Source: Margaritispora aquatica (Eukaryota; Ascomycota; Leotiomycetes; Helotiales; Discinellaceae). From it: a DNA stretch of 64,000 nucleotides. Numbering within the stretch: position 1 is the stretch's first letter; every line of letters starts with the position of its first letter. The DNA is taken from contig VJWN01000001.1 of assembly GCA_007644065.1 (NCBI GenBank), forward strand, positions 1,502,340 to 1,566,339, written 5' to 3'. Positions 56,029 to 64,000 of the stretch are shown here, one piece after another. The notes below the pieces were generated by a model, which had not been told where the DNA came from, did not search any database, and saw only the letters and a list, made by a program, of their open reading frames with translations. The translations under genes and the position numbers were made by a program.

Positions 56029-57236
56029 TGGTCAATAGATAGATATGGTTTGTAGAGACAAGACGGGATGGAATGTACATAAAACATGTATAAGCATAGA
56101 CTTTATGTCTTGGTAGATCACAATAGATAGTCCGTTTTGCAAGCATGTTGCCTGATAGTGCGCTTGGACAGACAGATCTGCAGTCGAGAAATCTCGACTG
56201 TTCACATATACACATATATACAAACCATAAGACAACGACCTAGATACTGAGCCTGTTCATACGGCATACATACCTAATGATCCATCGTAGTTGTCCCCAA
56301 TTTGGATGGCACATTCTCCACAGCATCCTCGAAATAGGCATGTAGGTTTGCCGAACTCGCTTAATCCAGGGGGCTCCAGAGATCCACACCCACCCATATG
56401 GCTTGAATGCAGGTACAGGTATTCAAACTTTCTCTTGAATATGGTCCCATAAATCAGTTTATTCTTCGGTGCCTAGTCCGTTGTGGCTGCGAGAGTCGCC
56501 CGATGTTCTATTAAGACTAAAAACATATCATGGTGCTTGAGCATGATCTTGGGGTTGGAGGAACCGATGTTGAGTTGTAACGCCTTCCTGAGTTTGGCGG
56601 GAGGTTTTTGAGATTTTTTAGATATGCTAGGTCAGTAGGCGTTGTAGGCGACGTAGGCGACGTAGATATTTCCATAGGTCAGTAGTACCATTCGCTCACC
56701 TCATAAGGCCCGATCCGCTCCTGGTCAGACCTTCCCAATCTAGGTAGCTGCTTCACTTCTTTTCACGCTCATCTAGAAATAATCTGAAGAGATTATGCTC
56801 AGGTTGCTAGATGGGGTTGGACGCGAGGTGCCACTGGCGCATCAAGGGCTCTTATTTTGATCTCTGGAGCTCACAACTGTTAACATGATCTTACGTGGAG
56901 AGCAAGGTCCGCGCATTAAGCCGTTCTGGCTATTTAGCCACGAAAGATCGTCGATTGTGAGCTAAAATTTCTTTGTAACACTGGGTTTTCATTCCAAAGA
57001 TGGCTTCTGTTTCCAAGCTGTTGTTTCGGGATTCAATAAGCCTTCGATTAGTATAAAGCATGGAGCAATCATCACAAGTCAAGCACCGATTGCACGAAAG
57101 ATAAGACACAACTCAGTTTTTAGTTTAAGATATCTCTTTAAATCATCATATTAATCAGTATGAACCTATATACAAGTCCAACTTAACACACAACGCTCGC
57201 AATCATATCCACACGCTTCAGCAACCGCCGGGGTAT
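56029..57236. other. 1.2-kb convergent intergenic region, MCP2 / OPT gene
   Basis: MCP2 and the OPT gene end toward each other here. A GGCGTTGTAGGCGACGTAGG repeat is at about 56638-56663. No gene is supported. Confidence 0.5.
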
Positions 57237-59748
57237 CTACTCGGGAATAGGACAGAAGTCATAATTGCCATTAATGTTATTTCCCCACCATGCGGGGAAA
57301 GGTTTGGACGGCCCACCGGCACCAAACACCGCGAACGACAAGATGAACAGCGCCGTCAAACTGGCACCATCAAAGGCACCAGTGATGAGGTACGAGTAGT
57401 TCTTGAAGATGCGGGGGCGGTAGTTGCGCAGGTAGAACTGGGTGAAGAAGCCAGCGATGAGCTGCGAGAAGATGACACATGTCTGCGACTGGTTGTATGG
57501 GATGTAGCCGGCGTACTGGATGAATTGCGGCATGTTGATCTCGTCGAGGGAGAAGCCCTTTATCTTGGGTACAAAATAGCAGATAGCACGGTGTACGAGC
57601 ACGATGCCTGCGCCAATGGCGAGACCGATAGGCACCATGTAGTAGCGTGCGCCGGTCTTGTAGAGATACTTGGCCAAGGCCCAGGAAGTGGCGTTGGTGT
57701 TGTAGGATTGGATGGTTGCTCCACTCCAGGAGGCGTCTCCGTTGGAGTCGATGAGGAGCTCGCGGTTGCCGCTGACGATGGAGATCATGACAGCGTAGTT
57801 GACGAAGCCACCGAGGATGGTCCCGTAGATTTGGGTGAGGAACATGACACGGGGTGGGATCTTGAGGTATTCACCCATCTTCAGATCTTGGCACAAGTTG
57901 ACGGTGTTGGAGATGACGTTGTGGGACCAGGCGGCGAAGTACATGTTACCGACTGGTCGTCCAGGAAGCATCAAACCGGCAATCAACTTGGACAAGTTGT
58001 TGGTAGCGATACCGTTACCGAAACGAGAGTAGATCAGGCAAGAGAAGGGAGCAATAATACTTCCGACGATCAAAGCAACAATGTAAGCCCAGATTGGGAG
58101 GGTGATGTTCTCCTTGACGACGACGACAATGCCGAGGACGAAGCTGAAAACAAGAACACCAGCATACCACGTCCATGGGGTCTCCTTGTAGTGTTTGGCC
58201 ATGTGCACATGATGACGGTCGGCGAAGATGTTCTTCTTTGCATTCTTGAAGGCTTCCTTGATATCCCCACCCCAGAAGACGATACAGTGGGTAATGAGAG
58301 CACCGATAGCAGCGTTTGCCATGAACATGGCATATGCGAAGGTTCCAGTGAGACGGGGGATACCGTTTGCCAAAAGCTTGGCCTCATCAAGAACACCAGC
58401 AGTGAAAACCTTGGAGATTGGGTATCTGGTACCTTCATCTGTGAGGAGTCTGGTGGACATGAATGGAAGGTCCTTGGCACCCCAGGTATTGCTATAATAA
58501 ATACCAAGCATTGCACAGAAACAGACCAAGAAACCAGCAGCAGAATTCGCTTGGAGCTTAAGAGGAAGCGAGGTGTTGAAGGAGGTAATCTGTCGTTTAT
58601 TAGTCTCGAGGGGTCATGGTATGATAGACTGGATATTAACTTACGTATTGCCAATCGAATGACAAAGTGAACAGTCCCATACCCTCATTGTTGGTGGCTC
58701 CACCAAAGAGGTTGGTGAGGATGGCTGCTTTGCTGCCAGTGGCGTGCATAGATGCTAAGCACGGAATAGAAAACGAGTTGAGGAAGGGGAAGATGTATGC
58801 TGGGAAGAATTCATAGATGAACATGCCACCGAATGCATACCAAAAGAATCTCAATGGCTTAGAGTTCTTCAACTCCTGCCAGTGAAGTCCTTGGAGAGTC
58901 TTGACGGTAGGGAGCACACTCCAGTACACTGCATCGACGTGCCAAACAGTGATGGGTCGCAGAATTCCGGCAAGACCATAACCGAAAAGACCGATGGAAA
59001 TAGTGCTCAAGGCTACGGTGGTCCCAGACAGTGGCAAGTCATAGAAGAGATCCTGTGCCGCGAAGACAGTTGAAGAGGCAGCCGCGTTGGAAGCAGCAGT
59101 AGCAGTGATGGCGCAAATGGAATGTTCTTTGAGAGACCAGGGTCCGTAGTTGAAGAAAGAGATAATCTTTATCCAAGTTGGAAGAGGTCCATCATTTCCT
59201 TTCGCTCTCCACCTTGCCTCAAATTTATCACCACGCGGGAGGAATTTAGCCCACGCCCGACCAAGGAAGTAGGCAATCAAGACAATGAAAGTTCCTCCAA
59301 TGGTGACCAATGTAGGTTTGAACTATGTGAGATTAGCTTATCCTGCATATATCGAGGTACTTATCACGAGTCAACTTACATTGTAAATCTGATACATACA
59401 CGCCTGGAAAGCCGAAAGTCCAGAAGCGAGAGCAATGCTACGGAAGGTCAATGAAGGATCATGGTCGTCCCTCATTGGCAGGAGATGTTGAGCCGCATCA
59501 GCACCGGTGCGAATGATGTAGTCGTCGTCGGTATCTTCAGCATCATCATGAATGGGAGGATCTGACTTGGAGTCGATGTCTGAACCCGAGTGCAACATGA
59601 CGGCGGCGCCATCTTTGCTGAGCTCCGCATCCTCGACGGCGTGTCCAACCTTCTCGTTGACAGCCTCAGTGTTGGGAACTGGGACGATCTTTCCCTCGAG
59701 GTTGTTCAGCCCTCCAAGAACGAAGCCATCTCCAACTGGGGCTGGCAT
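57237..59748 (-). CDS. OPT-family oligopeptide transporter
   Basis: OPT proteins are proton-coupled plasma membrane or vacuolar importers of small peptides, glutathione or metal chelates. Exons 59748-59380, 59322-58645 and 58589-57237 give 799 aa, the usual fungal length. The hydrophilic N-terminus includes DDAEDTDDDYIIRTGADAAQ, then DDHDPSLTFRSIALASGLSA where the first membrane helix begins. Family blocks are SFFNYGPWSLKEHSICAITA (the conserved NPGPFxxKEHxxI-type signature), FYDLPLSGTTVALSTISIGL and YEFFPAYIFPFLNSFSIPCL. LPGRPVGNMYFAAWSHNVIS, with the PGRPxxNxxF motif, lies in the second half. About 14-16 hydrophobic segments are present, ending PFPAWWGNNINGNYDFCPIP. The substrate cannot be assigned. 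A long antisense ORF over this gene is a shadow. Confidence 0.94.
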
Positions 59749-62130
59749 GTTGGGCAAAAGTGATTCGGGTCTGTGTCTAGATATGAGGGACAGATGAGCG
59801 ATGCAAGCACAAGCTGGGAATGTCCATCATGGCGGTGCCCATCGTTATATATGAACCTTCGCCATATTGCTCTGGTACACACCATTCCTCTCCACGGGTA
59901 CAGTCGCATTTCCTGAACAAGCATGGTTTGCCATTCAATGCCATGGTGTTACCAACCCAGGTCTCGATCCTGGTAGCTAGCCAAAGTGATAGTTTTATAT
60001 TAGGAAGGTCTGCATTCTGTTAGACAGGGCTAATATGACATGGTCGTCAGAAAACAATAGAAAATGGGAAACCTACTTTAATCAGAACCGCACGAGATCA
60101 TCCACACTCAAAACTTTACTGCCTTCTTTGGATCGGAGTTATGTCGACTTGTGGTCAATTTGTGAGATTTCGTGGAACTCGCAAGGTGCAATTCGGTACA
60201 ATTGTCCACAATGTTGTACTTCAAATACGCGCTTGTCGTATTCATTGGTAGATGGGTCGGATTGGAGTCGGGTAGCTTGAGTAGCTTGAGTAGCTTAGGT
60301 ACAAGTGCCAAGTGCCAAGGAGGATAACGAAAGTACTACATGCATTAGGAAGGTGGCTCACTTGCTCCATCTTGGTATTCGAGGCTAGAACGTCAAGAAC
60401 ATCAAGAACATCAAGAGCATCAGACCCGGACCCTCTAGAAGCCCCTCCACGATGGCGAGATGCTTGGAACCAACGACACCCGCGCTTCATATCCTCGAAC
60501 CATGCTGATTATTGCAGATTGCGGATTGTGAATGGGGTTTCAGTGGAGAAGGGAAAATAGAGAACATTCCCAGGAGCACTAACACCTCCTACTTTGGGAC
60601 ATGTCGGGGAGGACGAGTATGTGATGATATGTCGTGATAAGGATTGTGCAGGCGAGAAGGTAAATAAGACGAGGATAAACAGGTAGTGGGCTGAAAGTAC
60701 CGAGCCCATGAATATGAGTGGACGAGGGACGACAGACGACAATGAAACACGGACTTTGCCCATGACCAAAAGAGGAAGAGACGAGCGTGAGTACGTTGTA
60801 TACGCATACAAAGTGCGTATGCGCATGAAGACGTGCACAACGAAGGGGTGCTCGGGTGCCGTGGAGGTGGCACGACTTGTCTCCACTCTCCACTTCTGAC
60901 TTTGTGAAAGTGAAAGTGAAATGGGAATGCGAGAGGCGAGTTGATCATGACCTGTCTGCTCGTGAGCTACTATTACTACTGTAGTACCTTTTGATTACAA
61001 TGCATCGAGAAGAATGTCAAAACAGCATAACAGAACATGAATACTCGATGTTACCGGAATCGACCAATCATCACCATTGCTTCGTTTTTCTTCGTGACCT
61101 TTCAATCTTCCTATCATTCGCCTCCTCGTGTCAACCCATACATCGCACTGTATCTGGTAGGTGAGTATAATACCAAGTGATCTGAGAACTCGAGGTTACC
61201 AGTCACCAGTAGGTACAGTAAGATACTCTTATCGTAAAGGTTGAAAGAGGCAAGAAGAATCGGCCGATCGTGCTTGTGATGGGTCTGTTTGTCTTCATGA
61301 ATCTTTTCTCTTCCCTTTCCACAATGAAGAATATGAAATATTCCGTACAGTGGTGGGATAAATGGTGATGGCTAGTGTCGCGATGTCCGCTCAAGTTGAG
61401 TCCATAATCCATATGTACCTCGGCTTGGTAAGGCCTTGGAAGTCTTGGAAGTCCACAGTTGCGTCCACCAAACCACCATCGGACCGGTGCTGATCACACA
61501 ATATTCAATTTGAATTGCTTGATTCCTCCATTGTATTACGACGACGCCGTTTTTTCCTTGGTGCCCAGCAGCCCAGCTCCTCGTGCCGCAAAAGTGGCGG
61601 CGTGAAGCGTGAAGCCAGAGAGAGCCACATTTGCTTGTTTCAAGGACCAGGAAGAAACCAAATCGCAGATATGAAAAAGCTTCGAGGAAGGTTTGAACTT
61701 AGGTGCTGATAAAAAAAAAAGTCTGTTATATTAAGGTAGTTAGATGGAGAATGATAAGCACTAAAGTATAAAGCAAGAGGCTAACAATTTAGACTTACCT
61801 AAGGTACTTATCCAGCTGAATGTCATGTGATAGATAGGCATCTCTTACTTACCTTACCTAATTGCATGTAACTCTCGCTTATTGAAGAACCACAACTCTT
61901 CTTTCTACCTAGCACTATCAACAAATGGCGATTGCTTTTCAACGAAAGGGAATAATTCTGCTACGTCAAACAAATGAACTACTTCTTAGAAACCCCACTC
62001 CGAAGAGAGACATTACGTTTTTTTTTTTCATTCGTTTCTCGATAGTTTAACAATCACAAACAATACACAACTGAACTATTACAACCGACAGCACTTGTCC
62101 AACATAAACACCTTGAACGCCACCCATAAC
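59749..62130. other. 2.4-kb intergenic region with short tandem repeats
   Basis: This stretch is upstream of the OPT gene and downstream of the GGCT-like gene. It holds AGTAGCTTG repeats at 60274-60298, a GAACATCAA repeat at about 60389-60420, and A/T runs at 61710-61720 and about 62018-62030. GACGACA units recur near 60728. Many overlapping short ORFs (60312-60948) show no features. Most of it is probably regulatory or untranscribed sequence. Confidence 0.5.
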
Positions 62131-63429
62131 CTAATCCTCATAAACAGTCTTACCACTCATTCCTTTAGTAAGCAACTTACGCTGAGGTCTTGAAGATCTA
62201 GTACGTCCTCTCAAGCGAGCAGCAATCGTATCTCCCTCAACCTCAGGCTCTGCCTCCTCACTAGCAGCAACAGAAGAGGCCGTTTCGCCAACGCTTATCT
62301 CAGTCGTATTCTCACCATCACCCAAAGCACCTCCAGCGGGCAGCTCTTCACCATCCCAACCAGCTGCCAAACCCGCCTCGTTCTGCTCCATGAAAACACG
62401 GATCTCCTCCTCATCACCCAATATACCGCCAGCAGGCAGCTCTCTACCATCCCTACCCGCCGCCAACATCTCTTCATTCTGTTCCATGAAAACAGGAATC
62501 TCCTCCCCATCACCTAATGCACCTCCAGCAAGCAACTCTCCATCATCCCAAGCAGCCGCCAACATCATCGCGCTCTGCTCCATGAAAACGGGAATCTCTC
62601 CTAACACCTCTGCATTATGCTCTTTCCGGATTTTCTGCTTGACTCTACACGTAAGATCTGGATCGCGCGCAATATAGATTGGCTCGACTTGCACAGGTTT
62701 CTGCATCAGGCGATCGCAAAGATCATCCACGTACCAACCCGGGACACCGCGTTCCTCTAGCTCAATCAAGCCGTTCTTCCACTTAAGTCTCTCCTCGCTA
62801 CTCGTCAGGAACGGGGTGCTCGGGTTCATGTCACGCGTGTTGACGAGGTCGACGTACACGATGATGTTCTCGCTGATTTCAACTTCCAATTCCTCGCCGG
62901 TGTCGAGGTCGGTGATGTCTAGCTTGTCCTCGTAGAGATGGTGGATGCGTTGTTTGCCCTGCTTGTTGAAGTATTCGTGGATCTGCTGGTCGTATTCCCT
63001 CTCGATGGACACGATGTAGCCCCATGCTTCGATACCGTTGGGATATCGATTGTTGGGAAGTAATACGTCGCCTGAGAGGAGGTATAGGTCTTTCGATGAA
63101 GGAGCTCCGTCGAGACGATCATATGCCAATCGCAGGTTTGGGAGGCCTTTGAAGACCTGTTAGCTGGTTCTTGGGGAGTGACGAGAGAGTGTGTGAGATG
63201 GAAAGATGGAAAGATGAAAAGACGTACCTTTTTCATTGATATGCCATTGCCAGCCACGTATTTTGGAAGCTCGACCAACCATTGTAAAGGGAAACAAAGC
63301 CACGAATTCATCGATGGAGTAATGGTTCCCGTAGATGAAATACAGCGATGTGTTGTACTGCTCCTCTGGAGGTAACTCCGCTGTCACCAGCGCAGGTCTA
63401 GCAGACCGGGAGATCTGAGCCATACTCAT
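62131..63429 (-). CDS. Gamma-glutamylcyclotransferase-like fold protein with three 32-aa repeats, 405 aa
   Basis: Exons 63429-63228 and 63146-62131 give 405 aa. Residues about 25-170 look like the GGCT/AIG2-like fold: NTSLYFIYGNHYSIDEFVAL (the YGxx strand-loop), GRASKIRGWQWHINEKGLPN, LYLLSGDVLLPNNR, IEAWGYIVSIEREYDQQIHE and a terminal VEISENIIVYVDLV strand. Known relatives cyclise gamma-glutamyl peptides or, in fungi, remain uncharacterised; I cannot confirm the catalytic Glu, so activity is unproven. The segment CRVKQKIRKEHNAEVLG then leads into three 32-residue repeats (residues about 251-346). The C-terminus is basic (AARLRGRTRSSRPQRKLLTK). The acceptor was chosen at TTCAAAG|GCC because it alone keeps the frame. 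Confidence 0.7.
62311..62598 (-). repeat. Three 96-bp in-frame tandem repeats (32 aa each)
   Basis: Units begin EIPVFMEQSAMMLAAAW, EIPVFMEQNEEMLAAGR and EIRVFMEQNEAGLAAGW. Each ends in the pattern GG.LGD.E. They are contiguous and in frame within the GGCT-like protein. Confidence 0.93.
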
Positions 63430-64000
63430 GATAGCGATTTGCGAGTGACTCCTGTCTGGGTGGAAGATCTGTACTGCGACGATTTTCGAGAATGCCGAGA
63501 ATTACGTTCGAGGACAAAATGCTTTGACAGACGAGATAAGATATCAGCTAATCCGAGTAATAAGGCACTGATGCTTGAATCGTTTTCGAGGCGGACGAAG
63601 CAGTGTGTGGTAATACTGAAGCTGCTTGTTGTGTTTTGTAATCCCAAAGATGATGTGTGAACAAGGGCCAAGCAGCCTTCGTCGCGAGGCAGCAGAAAGG
63701 CGCTAAGAGCACACACAAGAATCTCGAGAAGCCGCAGGTAATCTCGGCGAAACTTAGAGACACGAAAGAACTTCAAAGAGTAGCTCAACGTGCAGTTTCA
63801 TACACTTGTTACCTTGTAGTGTTGCTGGTTACCCCCCTACTTTAGCGAATTCTCGCTTACGGGGATTGATGCTGCTTGTCATCAACTGCACCAACGGGAT
63901 TTTTTTATAGCGGTTGTAGTCTCTCCTTTGTATTAGACAAAGGGTTCAAGCCCCTTGAACTTCAGCAGAACAAGTATCGAGTCTTTCCGCACCTACGATA
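63430..64000. other. Upstream flank of the GGCT-like gene to the window end
   Basis: Short chance ORFs on both strands. A T-arm-like hairpin at 63940-63956 was examined and not accepted as a tRNA. No gene is supported. Confidence 0.5.

Noticed and set aside
57525..58670. 381-codon plus-strand ORF antisense to the OPT gene
   Set aside because: It mirrors the OPT reading frame over its whole length, is Gly/Asp/Val-rich in the manner of antisense frames and has no recognisable domain; the OPT gene on the minus strand is well supported.
59945..59975. CCAGG-type hairpin with a T-loop-like ATCGAGA on the minus strand
   Set aside because: The loop lacks the TTCRA consensus and no acceptor, D or anticodon stem can be paired.
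63940..63956. Hairpin AAGGG-TTCAAGC-CCCTT resembling a tRNA T arm
   Set aside because: The following seven bases (GAACTTC) have no partner 65-75 bp upstream, and no D arm or anticodon arm can be drawn.

Overview
The window is nuclear DNA of a filamentous ascomycete (Pezizomycotina). Nearly every multi-exon gene resolves into exons split by short GT...AG introns of about 42-125 nt, often with CTAAC/CTGAC-like branch points. The gene set is fungal: KEX1, a SepH/Cdc7 septation kinase with its long C-terminal extension, SFM1, IGO1, ICE2, an AIM34-like SAP protein, UPS2, FOL3, MCP2, an OPT transporter and a complex I 21-kDa subunit. The look of the proteins suggests Leotiomycetes, but that is only an inference. 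Exon coordinates were built by hand by joining frames at splice sites and are given inside the entries.

Layout. 1-17.8 kb is a dense housekeeping block: the 3' part of an SDR oxidoreductase, ECT1 (CDP-ethanolamine synthesis), an unknown conserved protein, RAE1 (mRNA export), KEX1 (Golgi carboxypeptidase), SFM1 (ribosomal protein methylation), IGO1 (Greatwall-PP2A signalling), MYG1 (organellar RNA nuclease) and ICE2 (ER membrane). 17.8-24.3 kb is gene-poor: it has an AIM34-like SAP protein, a non-autonomous DNA transposon (MITE, 21083-21475) and a doubtful small membrane protein. 24.3-36.4 kb is dense again: the 13-exon sepH kinase, an unknown 440-aa protein, FOL3 (folate), a P-loop kinase, a small TPR-like protein and UPS2 (mitochondrial lipid transfer).

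36.4-41.3 kb is sparse and holds one intronless gene for a putative SprT-like zinc protease. 41.3-56 kb contains nuclear peroxiredoxin DOT5, a complex I subunit, a 1973-aa repeat-rich disordered protein, a degenerate ~50-bp minisatellite, a coiled-coil protein, a small membrane protein and MCP2. 56-64 kb contains an OPT transporter and a GGCT-like protein with three 32-residue repeats, separated by long non-coding stretches.

There is no operon or biosynthetic cluster. Loosely shared themes are phospholipid and mitochondrial membrane biology (ECT1, ICE2, UPS2, MCP2, the complex I subunit). Several pairs are divergent (SFM1/IGO1, MYG1/ICE2, 440-aa protein/FOL3, P-loop kinase/TPR-like protein, 115-aa protein/MCP2) and one pair is tightly convergent (FOL3/P-loop kinase, 37 bp apart). 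I saw no convincing tRNA, rRNA, CRISPR array, virus-like gene or toxin gene. The most unusual items are the MITE, the minisatellite upstream of the coiled-coil gene, the orphan zinc protease and two proteins with in-frame tandem repeats.
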